Shown here piece by piece: positions 53,965 to 62,729 of a stretch of 64,000 nt of DNA. Where the stretch lies: positions 1 to 64,000 of the forward strand of contig JABWBP010000014.1 of NCBI GenBank assembly GCA_013360445.1. The letters are read 5' to 3'. A model generated the notes under the pieces. That model saw nothing but the letters and a program-made list of their open reading frames with translations. It did not search any database and was not told the origin of the DNA. The stretch's first letter is position 1; every line of letters starts with the position of its first letter. This stretch comes from Calditrichaceae bacterium (GTDB lineage: Bacteria > Calditrichota > Calditrichia > RBG-13-44-9 > J075). The position numbers were made by a program, and so were the translations under genes.

Positions 53965-55191
53965 CTATTCCTCTGTCTCGGCCAGAACCTCCCGGAACAG
54001 TTGCAAAATTTCCTCATTGGGCGGCTGGCCGTGCTTGTGGCGGAAATAATCGCCGAACAGTTCCTCGATGCGTTTGTCGAGATCGATCTCCGGTTTGGAA
54101 GCTTTCTCCGTGGTTTCCGCGGTTTTCACCAGCGGAATGACTGCCACGATGCCCCCGTGCGCTTCGTTCAGCTTCCGGCGCTCTTCGGCGGCCAGAAAGG
54201 TCTCGGTTTGCAGGGTGATTTCCACCAGCGCGGCGGGGTTTTCCCGCAGCCAGGCGATCGCCTCATCTACGGAATCGAAGGAGCCGCGCAGCAGCCGCCT
54301 GCCGGATTTCAGCTTCCGGGCGCGGCACGTCGCCGCCCGCCCCGCTTCCGCCTCCACCAGGATCACGTATTTATCCTGCTCTGCCTCGCTCATGCTGTAG
54401 GCCAGCGGGCTGCTGCAATAAAATATCGGGCAGGGTTCCGCGCCGATCTGCTGCTTGCGGTGCAAATGGCCCAGGGCCACGTACTGGATTTGGCGCGGCA
54501 CGCTTTCGGTATAAACCGCCTGCGCCCCGCCCACGTGCAGGATCGGCTTCTCGTCCTCCGGCTCCTCGAAAACCGTTTCCCCCTGCTGCATCATAAACAG
54601 GTGGGCGAGGAGGATGTTCACGCCTGCGGTATCGCAATATTGGTCCGCCAGGGTTTGCCAGCGTTGCTGCAAGAGGCTGCGCAGTTCTGTTTCGGGGTTT
54701 TCTCCGAAGCCCAGGCAGGTTTTCAGGCGGTTTTCGTTAGCGTAAGGGGTGAACAAGATCCGCAGCAGGGTGGGGGAGAAGGGCAGTTTCAGTTCCAGGA
54801 AACCCGGCTCTGAGCGGGTTACCGCCAGCCCGGATTCGAGCGAAAACGGCGCGACCACGCTATCGGGATAACCGGCCAGAATGATTCCGCACTCCCGCGC
54901 CAGGGGATCCGGCGCTTCGATGCGCTCCGGCGAATCATGGTTCCCGGCAATGGCGATTACCGCACGATTTCCGTCGCCGGAAAGGCGTTTGAGGATTTTG
55001 TAAAACAGCTCCGCCGCCTCCGCCGGGGGGTTGAAGGCGTCGAACAGGTCCCCCGCCACCAGCACGGCATCCACTTTCTCTTGTTCGGCGATCTCGCAGA
55101 TTTCCTGCAGCACCGCTTTCTGCTCTTCCAAGCGGGAAAAGCGTTCTAAGCGCTTGCCTAAGTGCCAGTCCGCGGTATGTAAAATTTTCAT
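53965..55191 (-). CDS. sbcD: SbcD nuclease subunit
   Basis: 408 residues. The Mre11-type phosphoesterase motifs are in order: HTADWHLGK (3-12), VAGDLFD, AGNHDSPER, AHLFMM and ALGHLHRKQQ. They hold two Mn ions and cut DNA with SbcC. The C-terminal 100 residues are the capping and SbcC-binding region. GGAG lies 8 bases before the ATG. The gap of 195 bases to sbcC is filled by a repeat tract. Confidence 0.95.
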   Translation of the reverse strand: MKILHTADWHLGKRLERFSRLEEQKAVLQEICEIAEQEKVDAVLVAGDLFDAFNPPAEAAELFYKILKRLSGDGNRAVIAIAGNHDSPERIEAPDPLARECGIILAGYPDSVVAPFSLESGLAVTRSEPGFLELKLPFSPTLLRILFTPYANENRLKTCLGFGENPETELRSLLQQRWQTLADQYCDTAGVNILLAHLFMMQQGETVFEEPEDEKPILHVGGAQAVYTESVPRQIQYVALGHLHRKQQIGAEPCPIFYCSSPLAYSMSEAEQDKYVILVEAEAGRAATCRARKLKSGRRLLRGSFDSVDEAIAWLRENPAALVEITLQTETFLAAEERRKLNEAHGGIVAVIPLVKTAETTEKASKPEIDLDKRIEELFGDYFRHKHGQPPNEEILQLFREVLAETEE

Positions 55192-55203
55192 GTTTCAAAC
55201 TCC

Positions 55204-55238
55204 GGAAACCGGGAACCAAAAACCAGGAACCAAATCAA
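55204..55238. repeat. GGGAACC heptad tract
   Basis: Five in-phase heptads (GGAAACC, GGGAACC and variants) just upstream of sbcD. No inverted arm. Confidence 0.65.
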
Positions 55239-55378
55239 CAGTGTGTACGAACACTGGCGCACTATAACATCCACGCGCCTGAATACTTCATCGTGGGTTA
55301 ATTTAGAAAATTTTTCGGGAAGGAGAAGAAATATTTTCTCGATCTTCTGCATAAGTGGGTAAATGAGCGGAAATCCTG

Positions 55379-55594
55379 GTGCACCTTGCTGATGGAGATA
55401 ATGAAGATACTGATAAACAGGGAGAATATTTTATTTGCAATGGATGTCGTTGCACATTACCTTCAAACCACTTACATCCTCTCCGGGGGGACAGGAAAGG
55501 CCAATGGGCAATCTCCATAAGTGGAGCGTGGCGTTTATGCTTTAAGTTTGAAGAAGGAGATGTATTTGATGTTGAATTAGTGCAATACCATTAA
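55379..55594 (+). pseudogene. HigB/RelE-type toxin, only C-terminal half recognisable
   Basis: The last 47 codons (LPSNHLHPLRGDRKGQ, WAISISGAWRLCFKFEEGD, FDVELVQYH) match the end of HigB-type mRNA interferases, including the R.CF core. The 24 codons before them (from GTG 55379) do not fit, and no other frame gives the missing half, so the toxin is probably inactive. The antitoxin gene 15 bases downstream is intact. Confidence 0.65.
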
Positions 55595-55608
55595 GAAAGG
55601 ATGGTTTT

Positions 55609-55917
55609 ATGTTACCCCCAAATAGACGCCCTCCTCATCCCGGTGAGATTTTGAAACATGAATTTCTGGAACCATTGAACCTCACTCAACAACGGATTGC
55701 TGATGCCATCGGGGTAACCCGGGTACGGATCAATGAAATTATTCTTGGAAAGCGGGCAATTACCCCGGATACCGCGTTTCGTTTAGCAAAGTTTTTTGAT
55801 ACCACTCCGGATTTTTGGATTGGGATGCAAGTGGACGTGGATATGTGGGATACTCTCCAGTTAAATAGAGATGAATATGAGCGTATCCATTCCCTTGTAA
55901 CGGAGAAGAAATCATAA
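55609..55917 (+). CDS. higA: HigA-type antitoxin
   Basis: 102 residues, XRE-type helix-turn-helix. It opens with the family block HPGEILKHEFLEPL, then LTQQRIADAIGVTRVRINEI and FDTTPDFWIGMQ. HigA binds and silences HigB and represses the operon. AAAGGA lies 9 bases before the ATG. Toxin-before-antitoxin order is the normal one for higBA. With the toxin broken, the gene may be on its way out or protect against another HigB copy. Confidence 0.9.
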   Translation: MLPPNRRPPHPGEILKHEFLEPLNLTQQRIADAIGVTRVRINEIILGKRAITPDTAFRLAKFFDTTPDFWIGMQVDVDMWDTLQLNRDEYERIHSLVTEKKS

Positions 55918-55945
55918 TCCCCTAAAAAACAGCCTCTAAAATCGG

Positions 55946-57301
55946 ATGATGAAATTTCCTTATTTAGTCGTCAGCGACCGCGACGGAAATATCTTCGAAA
56001 TTCCCGAATTATATATGGCCGGGATGAGCCTGAACGCCCCCGCGCTGCCAACGGAGCAGGAGTTGATTCCCCTGCCCTACGGCAGCGATTTGTATCTCCT
56101 GCCGGAGAGAACCGCCGTCGGCTACGACCCCCGGCGGAAAAAATTCGTGGAAGTGAAGGAGTACCACGGGGAGCCGGTTTTTGCCGCCGCGGCCTTTATG
56201 GCCCCCGCCTACCTGCAGGTGTACCGCAGCGCCTTTGCCACTCCGCCGGGCGCGCCGCGTCTCTCCCTGTTCAGTTACACCGCGGTCGGCTGGAAAAACG
56301 GGCAGTTTTACGCCGCCGGCAAACGCATCGACCCGGATATGCGCCAGGATTTGAGCACCTTCAATCTCAATTTGGTAGAGCAGGAAGCCCGCCGGATACT
56401 GCGCCGCTATCCCCAAAACCGCCTTACCGATCACCTGATCCGCAATTGCGTATTCCGCTACGGCTGCCCTGCGGCGCGCAATTTTGCCCTGGGGCGCTGG
56501 GAGTGCCCCATCCCCACCAGCCCCGGCTGCAACGCCGCCTGCGTGGGCTGCATCTCCGAGCAGCCCGCGGAAACCGGGGTGCGCTCCACCCAGGATCGCC
56601 TGAATTTCATGCCCTCCGGGGAAGAGATCGTGGAATTTGCCGTGCCGCATTTGGAGAATGCTCCCCGCGCGGTGGTTAGCTTTGGCCAGGGCTGCGAAGG
56701 CGAGCCGCTGTTAGCCGGGCCGGTCATCAAAGAAGCGATCAAAGAAATTCGCCGCCGCACCGACCGGGGAATCATCAACCTCAACACCAACGCCAGCCGC
56801 CCGGCGGTGGTGGAGGAGCTTTGCAAAGCCGGGTTGGACAGCATCCGGGTAAGCCTGAATTCCGCGCAAAAAGGGTATTACGAAGCCTATTACCGCCCCC
56901 GCCATTACGGATTTGAAGACGTGGTAGAATCGCTGCGAGTTATGCGCCGCTATAACCGCTGGGCGTCGATCAATTACTTCGTCTTCCCGGGATTCACCGA
57001 TCACCCGGAAGAAGTGAGCGCCTTAGAGAGTTTGATCGGCGAGGTGAAGATCAACATGATCCAGGCTCGCAATCTGAACATCGACCCGGAGTGGTACATC
57101 GAGGAGCTGGGTTTGGGCGAACTCGCCGCCGCCGGGGGGAATTCCGCTGCAAAACCGTTAGGGATTCCGGGCTGGATCGAGCGCATCAGCCAAAAATTCC
57201 CCTGGATCAAGTGGGGGTATTTCAATCCCCCGCGGGAGGAGATGCAAAGGGAGCATTATAATTGGGAAGGAATACGAAAACCTGTGCCTGCCGATATCTG
57301 A
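55946..57301 (+). CDS. Radical SAM protein of unknown function
   Basis: 451 residues. The first 170 are an unfamiliar N-terminal domain (YLVVSDRDGNIFEIPELYM). The radical SAM domain starts at PTSPGCNAACVGCISEQ, a C-x3-C-x2-C cluster, followed by VSFGQGCEGEPLL (the GGE-like strand), NLNTNASRP and GLDSIRVSLNSAQKGYYEAY. No SPASM cluster follows. It resembles MoaA/NifB-like enzymes of uncertain substrate. It is not clearly tied to its neighbours and has a weak ribosome site; ATG 55949 is as likely as 55946. Confidence 0.82.
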   Translation: MMKFPYLVVSDRDGNIFEIPELYMAGMSLNAPALPTEQELIPLPYGSDLYLLPERTAVGYDPRRKKFVEVKEYHGEPVFAAAAFMAPAYLQVYRSAFATPPGAPRLSLFSYTAVGWKNGQFYAAGKRIDPDMRQDLSTFNLNLVEQEARRILRRYPQNRLTDHLIRNCVFRYGCPAARNFALGRWECPIPTSPGCNAACVGCISEQPAETGVRSTQDRLNFMPSGEEIVEFAVPHLENAPRAVVSFGQGCEGEPLLAGPVIKEAIKEIRRRTDRGIINLNTNASRPAVVEELCKAGLDSIRVSLNSAQKGYYEAYYRPRHYGFEDVVESLRVMRRYNRWASINYFVFPGFTDHPEEVSALESLIGEVKINMIQARNLNIDPEWYIEELGLGELAAAGGNSAAKPLGIPGWIERISQKFPWIKWGYFNPPREEMQREHYNWEGIRKPVPADI

Positions 57302-57312
57302 GCCGTTTATAC

Positions 57313-58086
57313 TCACCCCTGCCGGCTCATAATCTCCGCCGCCAATTGCCGGAAATCCTCCGCCCCGCGGCTGTCCGGTTTGTAATCGAAAATGGTTTTG
57401 CCGAACGCCGGGGCTTCTGCCAGGGAAACGTTGATGCGAATGATACTGCTGCTCAGGGTTCCGTTGAAAGCGGATTTCAGGCGGTTGATAATAATGCCGG
57501 AGATTTTATTCCGGGCGTCGTGCATTACCGGGATGACCGCCGCGGCCTTGACCCGGGGATTGTTGAATCGCCGGATTTTGCTGATCAACGAAAAGGTTTT
57601 TTTGATGGATTCGAAGCCCAGGTAGTGGCACTGCACCGGGATGAGCACGTTTTCCGCAAAGGTAAGAGCATTCACGGTGAGAAACCCCCCCGCCGGGGGG
57701 CAGTCGATCAAAATATAGTCATACCGGTCTTTTTTGTCTTCCAGGGCGTTTCGCAGCAAAGTGCAAAAGTAAGAATCTTTGGCTTTGACGAACAGGTTGG
57801 AGAGTGACAGTTCTAATTTTTTGAGTTTCTTTCCGGCAGGAAGAACGTGCAGATTTTCGTTATAGAGGTGCAGCACCTCTTCAAATTTCAGATCCTTTTC
57901 TAACAGAAATTCCACCCCTTTGATGCGGAAGGCGTCGATTCCCAGACTCTGGGTGAGATCGTGCTGGGGATCGAGATCGATCAAGAGCACCTTCCGGCCG
58001 GCCGCGCCCAGGGCGGCGCCTAAGTTCAAGGTCACGGTAGTTTTTCCCACTCCCCCTTTCAGACTTAATACCGCAAAAGCTTTCAT
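57313..58086 (-). CDS. ParA/Soj-family ATPase
   Basis: 257 residues. It has the deviant Walker A LKGGVGKTTVT, the LIDLDPQHDLTQSLG switch block, and Walker B YILIDCPPAGG. ParA proteins move chromosomes, plasmids or protein clusters. No ParB gene or parS-like site lies next to it, so it is an orphan type that may position something else. ATG 58086 is preferred to GTG 58092. An octad repeat begins 18 bases upstream of its start. Confidence 0.9.
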   Translation of the reverse strand: MKAFAVLSLKGGVGKTTVTLNLGAALGAAGRKVLLIDLDPQHDLTQSLGIDAFRIKGVEFLLEKDLKFEEVLHLYNENLHVLPAGKKLKKLELSLSNLFVKAKDSYFCTLLRNALEDKKDRYDYILIDCPPAGGFLTVNALTFAENVLIPVQCHYLGFESIKKTFSLISKIRRFNNPRVKAAAVIPVMHDARNKISGIIINRLKSAFNGTLSSSIIRINVSLAEAPAFGKTIFDYKPDSRGAEDFRQLAAEIMSRQG

Positions 58087-58103
58087 GGGCACTCTCTGTA
58101 GTG

Positions 58104-58265
58104 GAGGATTGGATTGTTGGATGATTGGATTAATGGATCGTTGAGCATATCATGCTGCAACCCTCCATTGTGCAAATGTTCCATTGCCGCCGTACTTCAA
58201 TAATCCATCAATCCATTACCCCAATGATCCGTTATTATCTATCCATTTTCCCAATGGTCCATCAT
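58104..58265. repeat. GATTGTTG octad tract with inverted arm
   Basis: Five octads at 58104-58143 (GATTGTTG, GATGATTG) are followed by complementary octads at 58198-58229 (CAATAATC, CATCAATC) and more up to 58265. Phase is kept within each arm. The tract includes any promoter of the ParA-like gene. Confidence 0.8.
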
Positions 58266-58433
58266 TTCGATAGGCAATTATGCCTAATTTGCCGCCGGGC
58301 AATCGGCAGCATCTCACATTTTAGGGAATAGTTTTTTTAGGCGCAGGGGGGGCGGGATGGCTGCCGGAAACTTCCCGATCAAGAACGGTTTCTTTGAATC
58401 CGGGAAGCGGGGCAACCGGGAGGCATTGCAAAG

Positions 58434-58652
58434 GGGCGCAGCACAAATTGCACAAACAATAGATGAATAGCCCCGCGCTTCAGCGCGGGGAAAAGAAAAC
58501 CCAAGAAAATTAAACCGGGGCTTTAGCCCTGAGTGCTCCCAAAACGCGGGACCGAAGCCCCGAAAGAAGATTTGGGGATATTGTATCCCCCGCGCTGAAG
58601 CGCGGGGCTATTCATTCACAAATTTCGTTCCTGTGCAATTTGTGCTGCGCCC
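58434..58652. repeat. 219-base nested inverted repeat
   Basis: Outer arms 58434-58454 and 58632-58652 are exact complements (21 bp; left arm begins GGGCGCAGCACAAATTG). Inner arms 58464-58490 and 58588-58614 are exact complements (27 bp). Each inner arm is itself a palindrome, CCCCGCGCTTCAGCGCGGGG on the left. The centre has GGGCTTTAGCCC (58518-58529). The whole can fold as one long hairpin or as several cruciforms. There is no coding capacity and no sign of target-site duplication. Confidence 0.9.
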
Positions 58653-58711
58653 TTGCAAAGCAAAAGCCAGCCGTTGAAAACCATCGCCTGAGAACGGCCG
58701 GCGTTCAAAAC

Positions 58712-59959
58712 TTAATCCAGCAAATGCACTACCAGCCCGCTCTTTAATTTAGGTTCGAACCAGGTGGATTTGGGCGGCATAATTTTCCCGGCGTCGGCGA
58801 TGGCCATCAAATCCTCGATGGAAGTGGGATAGAAGGCAAAAGCCGCCGCCCAGTCTCCGCTCTTGACCCGTTTTTCCAACTCTTTCAGCCCCCGGATTCC
58901 TCCTATAAAATCGATCCGCTTATCTTTTCGCGGGTCCAGGATTCCTAAGATGGGGGAGAGCAAGTTTTCCTGCAACAGGCTTACATCCAAACGTTTGACC
59001 GGGTCTTTCTCATCGAAACTGCCCGGTTTTGCAATTAGTTGATACCAGTGCCCCTTTAAATACATCCCGAATTCATGCGCTCTAAGGGGTTTATAGGGCT
59101 GGTTGTCCTCCATCCGGGTGAGGGTGAACTTCTCGGAGATTTTTTTGAGAAAAGCATCCGGGCTGAGGCCGTTCAGGTCTTTGACGACCCGGTTATAGTC
59201 AAGGATTTGCATCTGGTTATGGGGAAAGATGACGCTCAGGAAATAATTATATTCCTCTTCCCCGGTGTGGTGGGCGTTGCCGGCCTGGCGTCTTTGTTTG
59301 ACCCGCGTGGCCGCGGCGGAGCGGTGATGCCCGTCGGCCACGTACAGCGCCGGCACCTTGCCGAAGGCTTCTTGAAAAGCGGCGATGGTTTTTTCATTCT
59401 CGATGACCCACAAAATATGGCGAACCCCATCCGGGCTGATAAAATCATACTCCGGACCCGCCTTCATTATCGTTTCCACCATGCGGTCGATCTCCGGAAC
59501 CGCCCGGTAGGTCAGGAATACCGGCCCCACCTGGGCGTTGAGATAATCCATGTGGTTCACCCGGTCATCCTCTTTGTCCTGGCGGGTCAGCTCATGCTTT
59601 TTGATAAGGTCTTTTTCGTATTCGTCCACCGAGGCGCAAGCCATCAGCCCTACCTGCCGATGGTTTCCCATCACCTGCTTATAAATATAAAACCGGGGAG
59701 CTTCATCCTGCATCATAATCCCCTGGTTGATGAATTTGTGGAGGTTGTCGGCCCCTTTTTGATAAACCCGCTTGTCGTAGGGGTCAATTTTCGGGTCCAG
59801 GTCGATTTCCGGTTTGTTAACGTGCAAGAAGCTGTAGGGATTACCTTTGGCCATTTCTCGCGCTTCATCGCTGCTGAGAACGTCATAAGGGGGAGCGGCC
59901 ACTTTATCGGCCAGCTCTTTTTGGGGGCGCAGGCCCCTAAAGGGTCGCACTTTCGCCAT
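58712..59959 (-). CDS. DUF1015 protein (SerK-like family)
   Basis: 415 residues, typical length for DUF1015. It begins MAKVRPFRGLRPQKE and has AAPPYDVLSSDEAREM, the conserved LYVADGHHRSAAATRV and YNYFLSVIFPHNQMQILDYN. One archaeal relative is an ADP-dependent serine kinase and others are ParB-like; the bacterial role is not established. AGGAGA lies 7 bases before the ATG. A gene of this family beside the ParA-like ATPase is suggestive, but they are 600 bases apart. Confidence 0.9.
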   Translation of the reverse strand: MAKVRPFRGLRPQKELADKVAAPPYDVLSSDEAREMAKGNPYSFLHVNKPEIDLDPKIDPYDKRVYQKGADNLHKFINQGIMMQDEAPRFYIYKQVMGNHRQVGLMACASVDEYEKDLIKKHELTRQDKEDDRVNHMDYLNAQVGPVFLTYRAVPEIDRMVETIMKAGPEYDFISPDGVRHILWVIENEKTIAAFQEAFGKVPALYVADGHHRSAAATRVKQRRQAGNAHHTGEEEYNYFLSVIFPHNQMQILDYNRVVKDLNGLSPDAFLKKISEKFTLTRMEDNQPYKPLRAHEFGMYLKGHWYQLIAKPGSFDEKDPVKRLDVSLLQENLLSPILGILDPRKDKRIDFIGGIRGLKELEKRVKSGDWAAAFAFYPTSIEDLMAIADAGKIMPPKSTWFEPKLKSGLVVHLLD

Positions 59960-59989
59960 AATCTTCTCCTGTCATATAAAGGTAGTTGG

Positions 59990-60058
59990 GTGTTTTGGTG
60001 TTTGAGTGTTATGGTGTTATGGTAGCTCAGACATCCTCCAGCAAAACACTAAAACACC
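59990..60058. repeat. GTGTTATG octad tract with inverted arm
   Basis: Four octads at 59990-60021 (GTGTTTTG, GTGTTTGA, twice GTGTTATG) and a return arm with two octads (CAAAACAC type) at 60042-60058. 59989-60003 pairs with 60044-60058 except for one G-T pair. It precedes the DUF1015 gene. Confidence 0.78.
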
Positions 60059-60073
60059 GCATGTAGCTAAAAC

Positions 60074-60106
60074 AAAAAAGCGCCCAGGTGTGAAAGGCGC
60101 TTTTTT
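60074..60106 (-). terminator. Bidirectional intrinsic terminator
   Basis: AAAAAAGCGCC (60074-60084) and GGCGCTTTTTT (60096-60106) are exact complements around an 11-base loop, giving a T6 tract on either strand. It ends the chaperone gene on the minus strand. Confidence 0.88.
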
Positions 60107-60124
60107 GAACCTGGAACCGTGAAA

Positions 60125-61942
60125 TCAACCCCGGAAGAAACGATACCGATTGTCCTCGATTTCTGCCTGTTCTTTCAATTTTTCGTACCACTGGGTAAAA
60201 ACGGTGCGGGATTTTTGCTGCAACAGCCGGTTGCGGATCGCTTCCCGCTGGCTGGAGAAAGCTTCTTCATCAAACTGGTTGCGGTCCTTGACTTTGATGA
60301 AATAACACCCGCGTTCGGTTTCCAGTACGCCGGAGGGTTGATTGAGGGGAAGGTTGAAGGCGCTGGCGGTAATCGCGGGAGCCCGCCCGATCCGGGGAAC
60401 GAAAATATTCATTCCGAAATAATCCGTGGTATCGGCCTGGAGAATGCGGTCCGGGTCGGATTGGGCGATTGCCTGGAAATTTTCCCCGGCTTTTACCCGC
60501 CCGGCAAATTTTTCCGCGTACTCCCGGGCCATCGCTTTCCGTTTCTCCAGATCGATGCGGTTTTGGCATATCTCTTTCACTTCTTCAAAGGGCTTGTACC
60601 CTTCCGGTTTGATGTTAGCGACCTGGAAAATATAGTATCCCTGGGGAGTGTAATACACATCGGAGATCGCCTCTTTTTCGGAGCCGAATGCCCACATCAG
60701 GGCGCTTTCGATTTTGCCGATGCCGGGAATCTGGCCGATTTTGTTATTGGCGAATTCTGTAGTCTGCTTGATTTCCACTTTCAGCTGGTCTGCGGCAACG
60801 GCGAATCCTTCCTCCCGGGCAGTCTCGGCAAAAAGCCCGGACTGGCGCTGGGCCTCGTCGAGGGTGTTGGCGCTGGCCTCGAATTTGAGCAAAACATGCG
60901 AGGCGCGAACTTTTTCGACGCCGTCCTCGGTTTTCTTATCCGCTACTTTGATAACGTGCAAGCCGAAATTGGTTTTGACCGGCCCTACAATCTCGCCCGG
61001 TTGAGCGGCAAAGGCCGCTTCGGAAAATTCCGCCACCATGTCTTTGCGCTCGAAATATCCCAGGTCGCCGTGGTTGCTCGCCGCGGAGGGATCTTCCGAT
61101 TCCGCGTCGGCCAGGGCGTTAAAGTCTTTTCCGGCCAGCGCCTGCGCTTTGATCTCCTCCGCCCGGTGATAAATTTTTGCAGAGTCGGCGGCGGTCGGAA
61201 CGATCGAGAAATAGACATAGTTTAGCTGGCGCATTTCCAGATTTTTGAAATCCTCTTTATTCTTTTCGTAATACTTGCGAATCTCTTCCTCCCCGGTCTC
61301 CGGTTTCCGGTCGGCAAACGCGGCGAGCGGAACGGTCAAATACTCGATTTTGGCCTTGAGATTCTGCTGTTTGAATTCATCGCGGATTTCCTGCTCGGTA
61401 ACGAACAGGGAGGTATAGATCAGGCTTTGCAACTTTACGTAGGGCAGCTCCTCCCGGGCCTGGGCTTCCATGGTCAATAAGATCTGGCGGTTGGCCTCGT
61501 CCGCCAACGCTTCATCCACTTTTTTAGGATCGAATTTCCCGTCGCTCTGGAAGTTGGGATTATCCTGGTATTGCTGGTACAGCCCGTTGCGCACGTAATT
61601 GGCCACGTCTTCGCTGGTCACCTGGATGTTCAACTTCTCGATCTCTTTTTTCAGCAGAATCCGCTGCACCAACTGCTCCCAAACCTGGTTCCGCAGACTG
61701 TTGAGCTGCTCTTCGGTGAGATTTTTGCCGCTACGTTGTTCTTCGCTGAAACGGGCGTTGCGAAACGCCTGGTTGAACAATTCCAGATCGATCTCCTCCC
61801 CGTTTACTTTCCCCACCACAAATTGCCGGCGCTGGCTCCAGCCGGAATAATCTGCTCCCCATTCCACCACCATCAGAGCAACGAAAGCGACGATCAAAAA
61901 GTAGAGGATCCCTTTCGTGTACTCACGCATTTTTCCCATCAT
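60125..61942 (-). CDS. SurA/PpiD-like periplasmic peptidyl-prolyl isomerase
   Basis: 605 residues. ATG 61942 has AGGAGA upstream; longer starts add an implausible leader. One membrane anchor (residues 11-30, ILYFLIVAFVALMVVEWGAD) leads to a SurA_N-type helical domain, which includes NLTEEQLNSLRNQVWEQLVQ, and two parvulin regions (AASNHGDLGYFERKDMVAEF, FGLHVIKVADK, RASHVLLKFEA). The plan is that of PpiD: an anchored chaperone for proteins leaving the Sec channel, including outer-membrane barrels. It is followed by a strong terminator. Confidence 0.9.
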   Translation of the reverse strand: MMGKMREYTKGILYFLIVAFVALMVVEWGADYSGWSQRRQFVVGKVNGEEIDLELFNQAFRNARFSEEQRSGKNLTEEQLNSLRNQVWEQLVQRILLKKEIEKLNIQVTSEDVANYVRNGLYQQYQDNPNFQSDGKFDPKKVDEALADEANRQILLTMEAQAREELPYVKLQSLIYTSLFVTEQEIRDEFKQQNLKAKIEYLTVPLAAFADRKPETGEEEIRKYYEKNKEDFKNLEMRQLNYVYFSIVPTAADSAKIYHRAEEIKAQALAGKDFNALADAESEDPSAASNHGDLGYFERKDMVAEFSEAAFAAQPGEIVGPVKTNFGLHVIKVADKKTEDGVEKVRASHVLLKFEASANTLDEAQRQSGLFAETAREEGFAVAADQLKVEIKQTTEFANNKIGQIPGIGKIESALMWAFGSEKEAISDVYYTPQGYYIFQVANIKPEGYKPFEEVKEICQNRIDLEKRKAMAREYAEKFAGRVKAGENFQAIAQSDPDRILQADTTDYFGMNIFVPRIGRAPAITASAFNLPLNQPSGVLETERGCYFIKVKDRNQFDEEAFSSQREAIRNRLLQQKSRTVFTQWYEKLKEQAEIEDNRYRFFRG

Positions 61943-62041
61943 AATTGAAAATCTCCTGAAAAACTGTGAAACTTCAATGATCTTAAACAAACGAGCGGCA
62001 AATTTATATGACTGCGGCGGGAAAATCAAACGAAAAGAATT

Positions 62042-62058
62042 CCCGGAAACCGGCCGGG
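62042..62058 (-). terminator. Possible weak terminator
   Basis: CCCGG (62042-62046) pairs with CCGGG (62054-62058); read on the minus strand it is followed by a T-rich stretch (AATTCTTTTC). It lies downstream of the small membrane-protein gene. The short stem makes it doubtful. Confidence 0.3.
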
Positions 62059-62128
62059 TTTTATATCCTGCATGGACCCCGTTTAGATCCGTATAAATTG
62101 TTTGGTAAGATTAGCCCATTGCGGATCA

Positions 62129-62653
62129 TTACGAGTCGGGCGATAGCGGCTGGCGATCCCGGGGTAAAAGGGCGTGAATGAGGTAGGCAATCCCGATCAC
62201 GATCAGCCCCGCCGGCCAGTAGTCCTCTAACATGGTCAGAAAAAGGTCCGTGGGGATCATTTCCAGGTAATACCCCAGGAACAGCAGCCCGACCAGCAGG
62301 ATCAAGTTTCCGAAGAGCAGGTAATTCCATTTGCGGCTTCCCCAGAGGTAGAGGGGGTAGAACGCCAGCCCCGCCGCAATGGTAAACGCCGAGAGGGTCA
62401 GCCCGCGGTGAATCCAATAAAATTGCCATTCGGCGAAAAGATAATACAGCCCGATCAGCATCAAAAATGAGAACAGGTAAAGTCCCCGGCGGGGGGAGCG
62501 GTTAACAGCCCGCCACAAACCGAACAGGCCGAGAATCACCAGCCCGTAGCTGCGCAGCAGGTAGATATTCAGGTCGTAATAAGGCCGCAGCAAAAACGCC
62601 AGCCCGATCGCGATCAAAACAAACCCCGTAACTACCGAACGCTTTGAATTCAT
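62129..62653 (-). CDS. LiaF-type membrane protein
   Basis: 174 residues, five or six membrane segments with short loops, beginning SVVTGFVLIAIGLAFLLRPY and ending with a segment LEDYWPAGLIVIGIAYLIHA. The repeated pattern of two segments with a W/YWP..LI..G motif is that of the LiaI-LiaF-like transmembrane domain (DUF5668). Such proteins are often next to PspC proteins, as here, and join envelope-stress control. No soluble LiaF C-terminal domain is present. Confidence 0.75.
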   Translation of the reverse strand: MNSKRSVVTGFVLIAIGLAFLLRPYYDLNIYLLRSYGLVILGLFGLWRAVNRSPRRGLYLFSFLMLIGLYYLFAEWQFYWIHRGLTLSAFTIAAGLAFYPLYLWGSRKWNYLLFGNLILLVGLLFLGYYLEMIPTDLFLTMLEDYWPAGLIVIGIAYLIHALLPRDRQPLSPDS

Positions 62654-62729
62654 GAGGATGGTCAGCCTAAGATTTACAATTGGGTAATGCTTTCAAAAAG
62701 CGCACTAAACCGGCGCTGCCACCTCGCAA

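Larger units (their letters stand above)
58087..58711. other. Repeat-filled intergenic region
   Basis: No gene. Besides the two repeats listed next, it has a hairpin TAGGCAATTATGCCTA at 58271-58286 and a C/G-rich stretch at 58340-58430 with no reading frame of interest. Confidence 0.6.

Noticed and set aside
58750-58766. GGTTCGAACC-like T-loop of a tRNA
   Set aside because: It is inside the DUF1015 coding sequence and no cloverleaf can be drawn around it.
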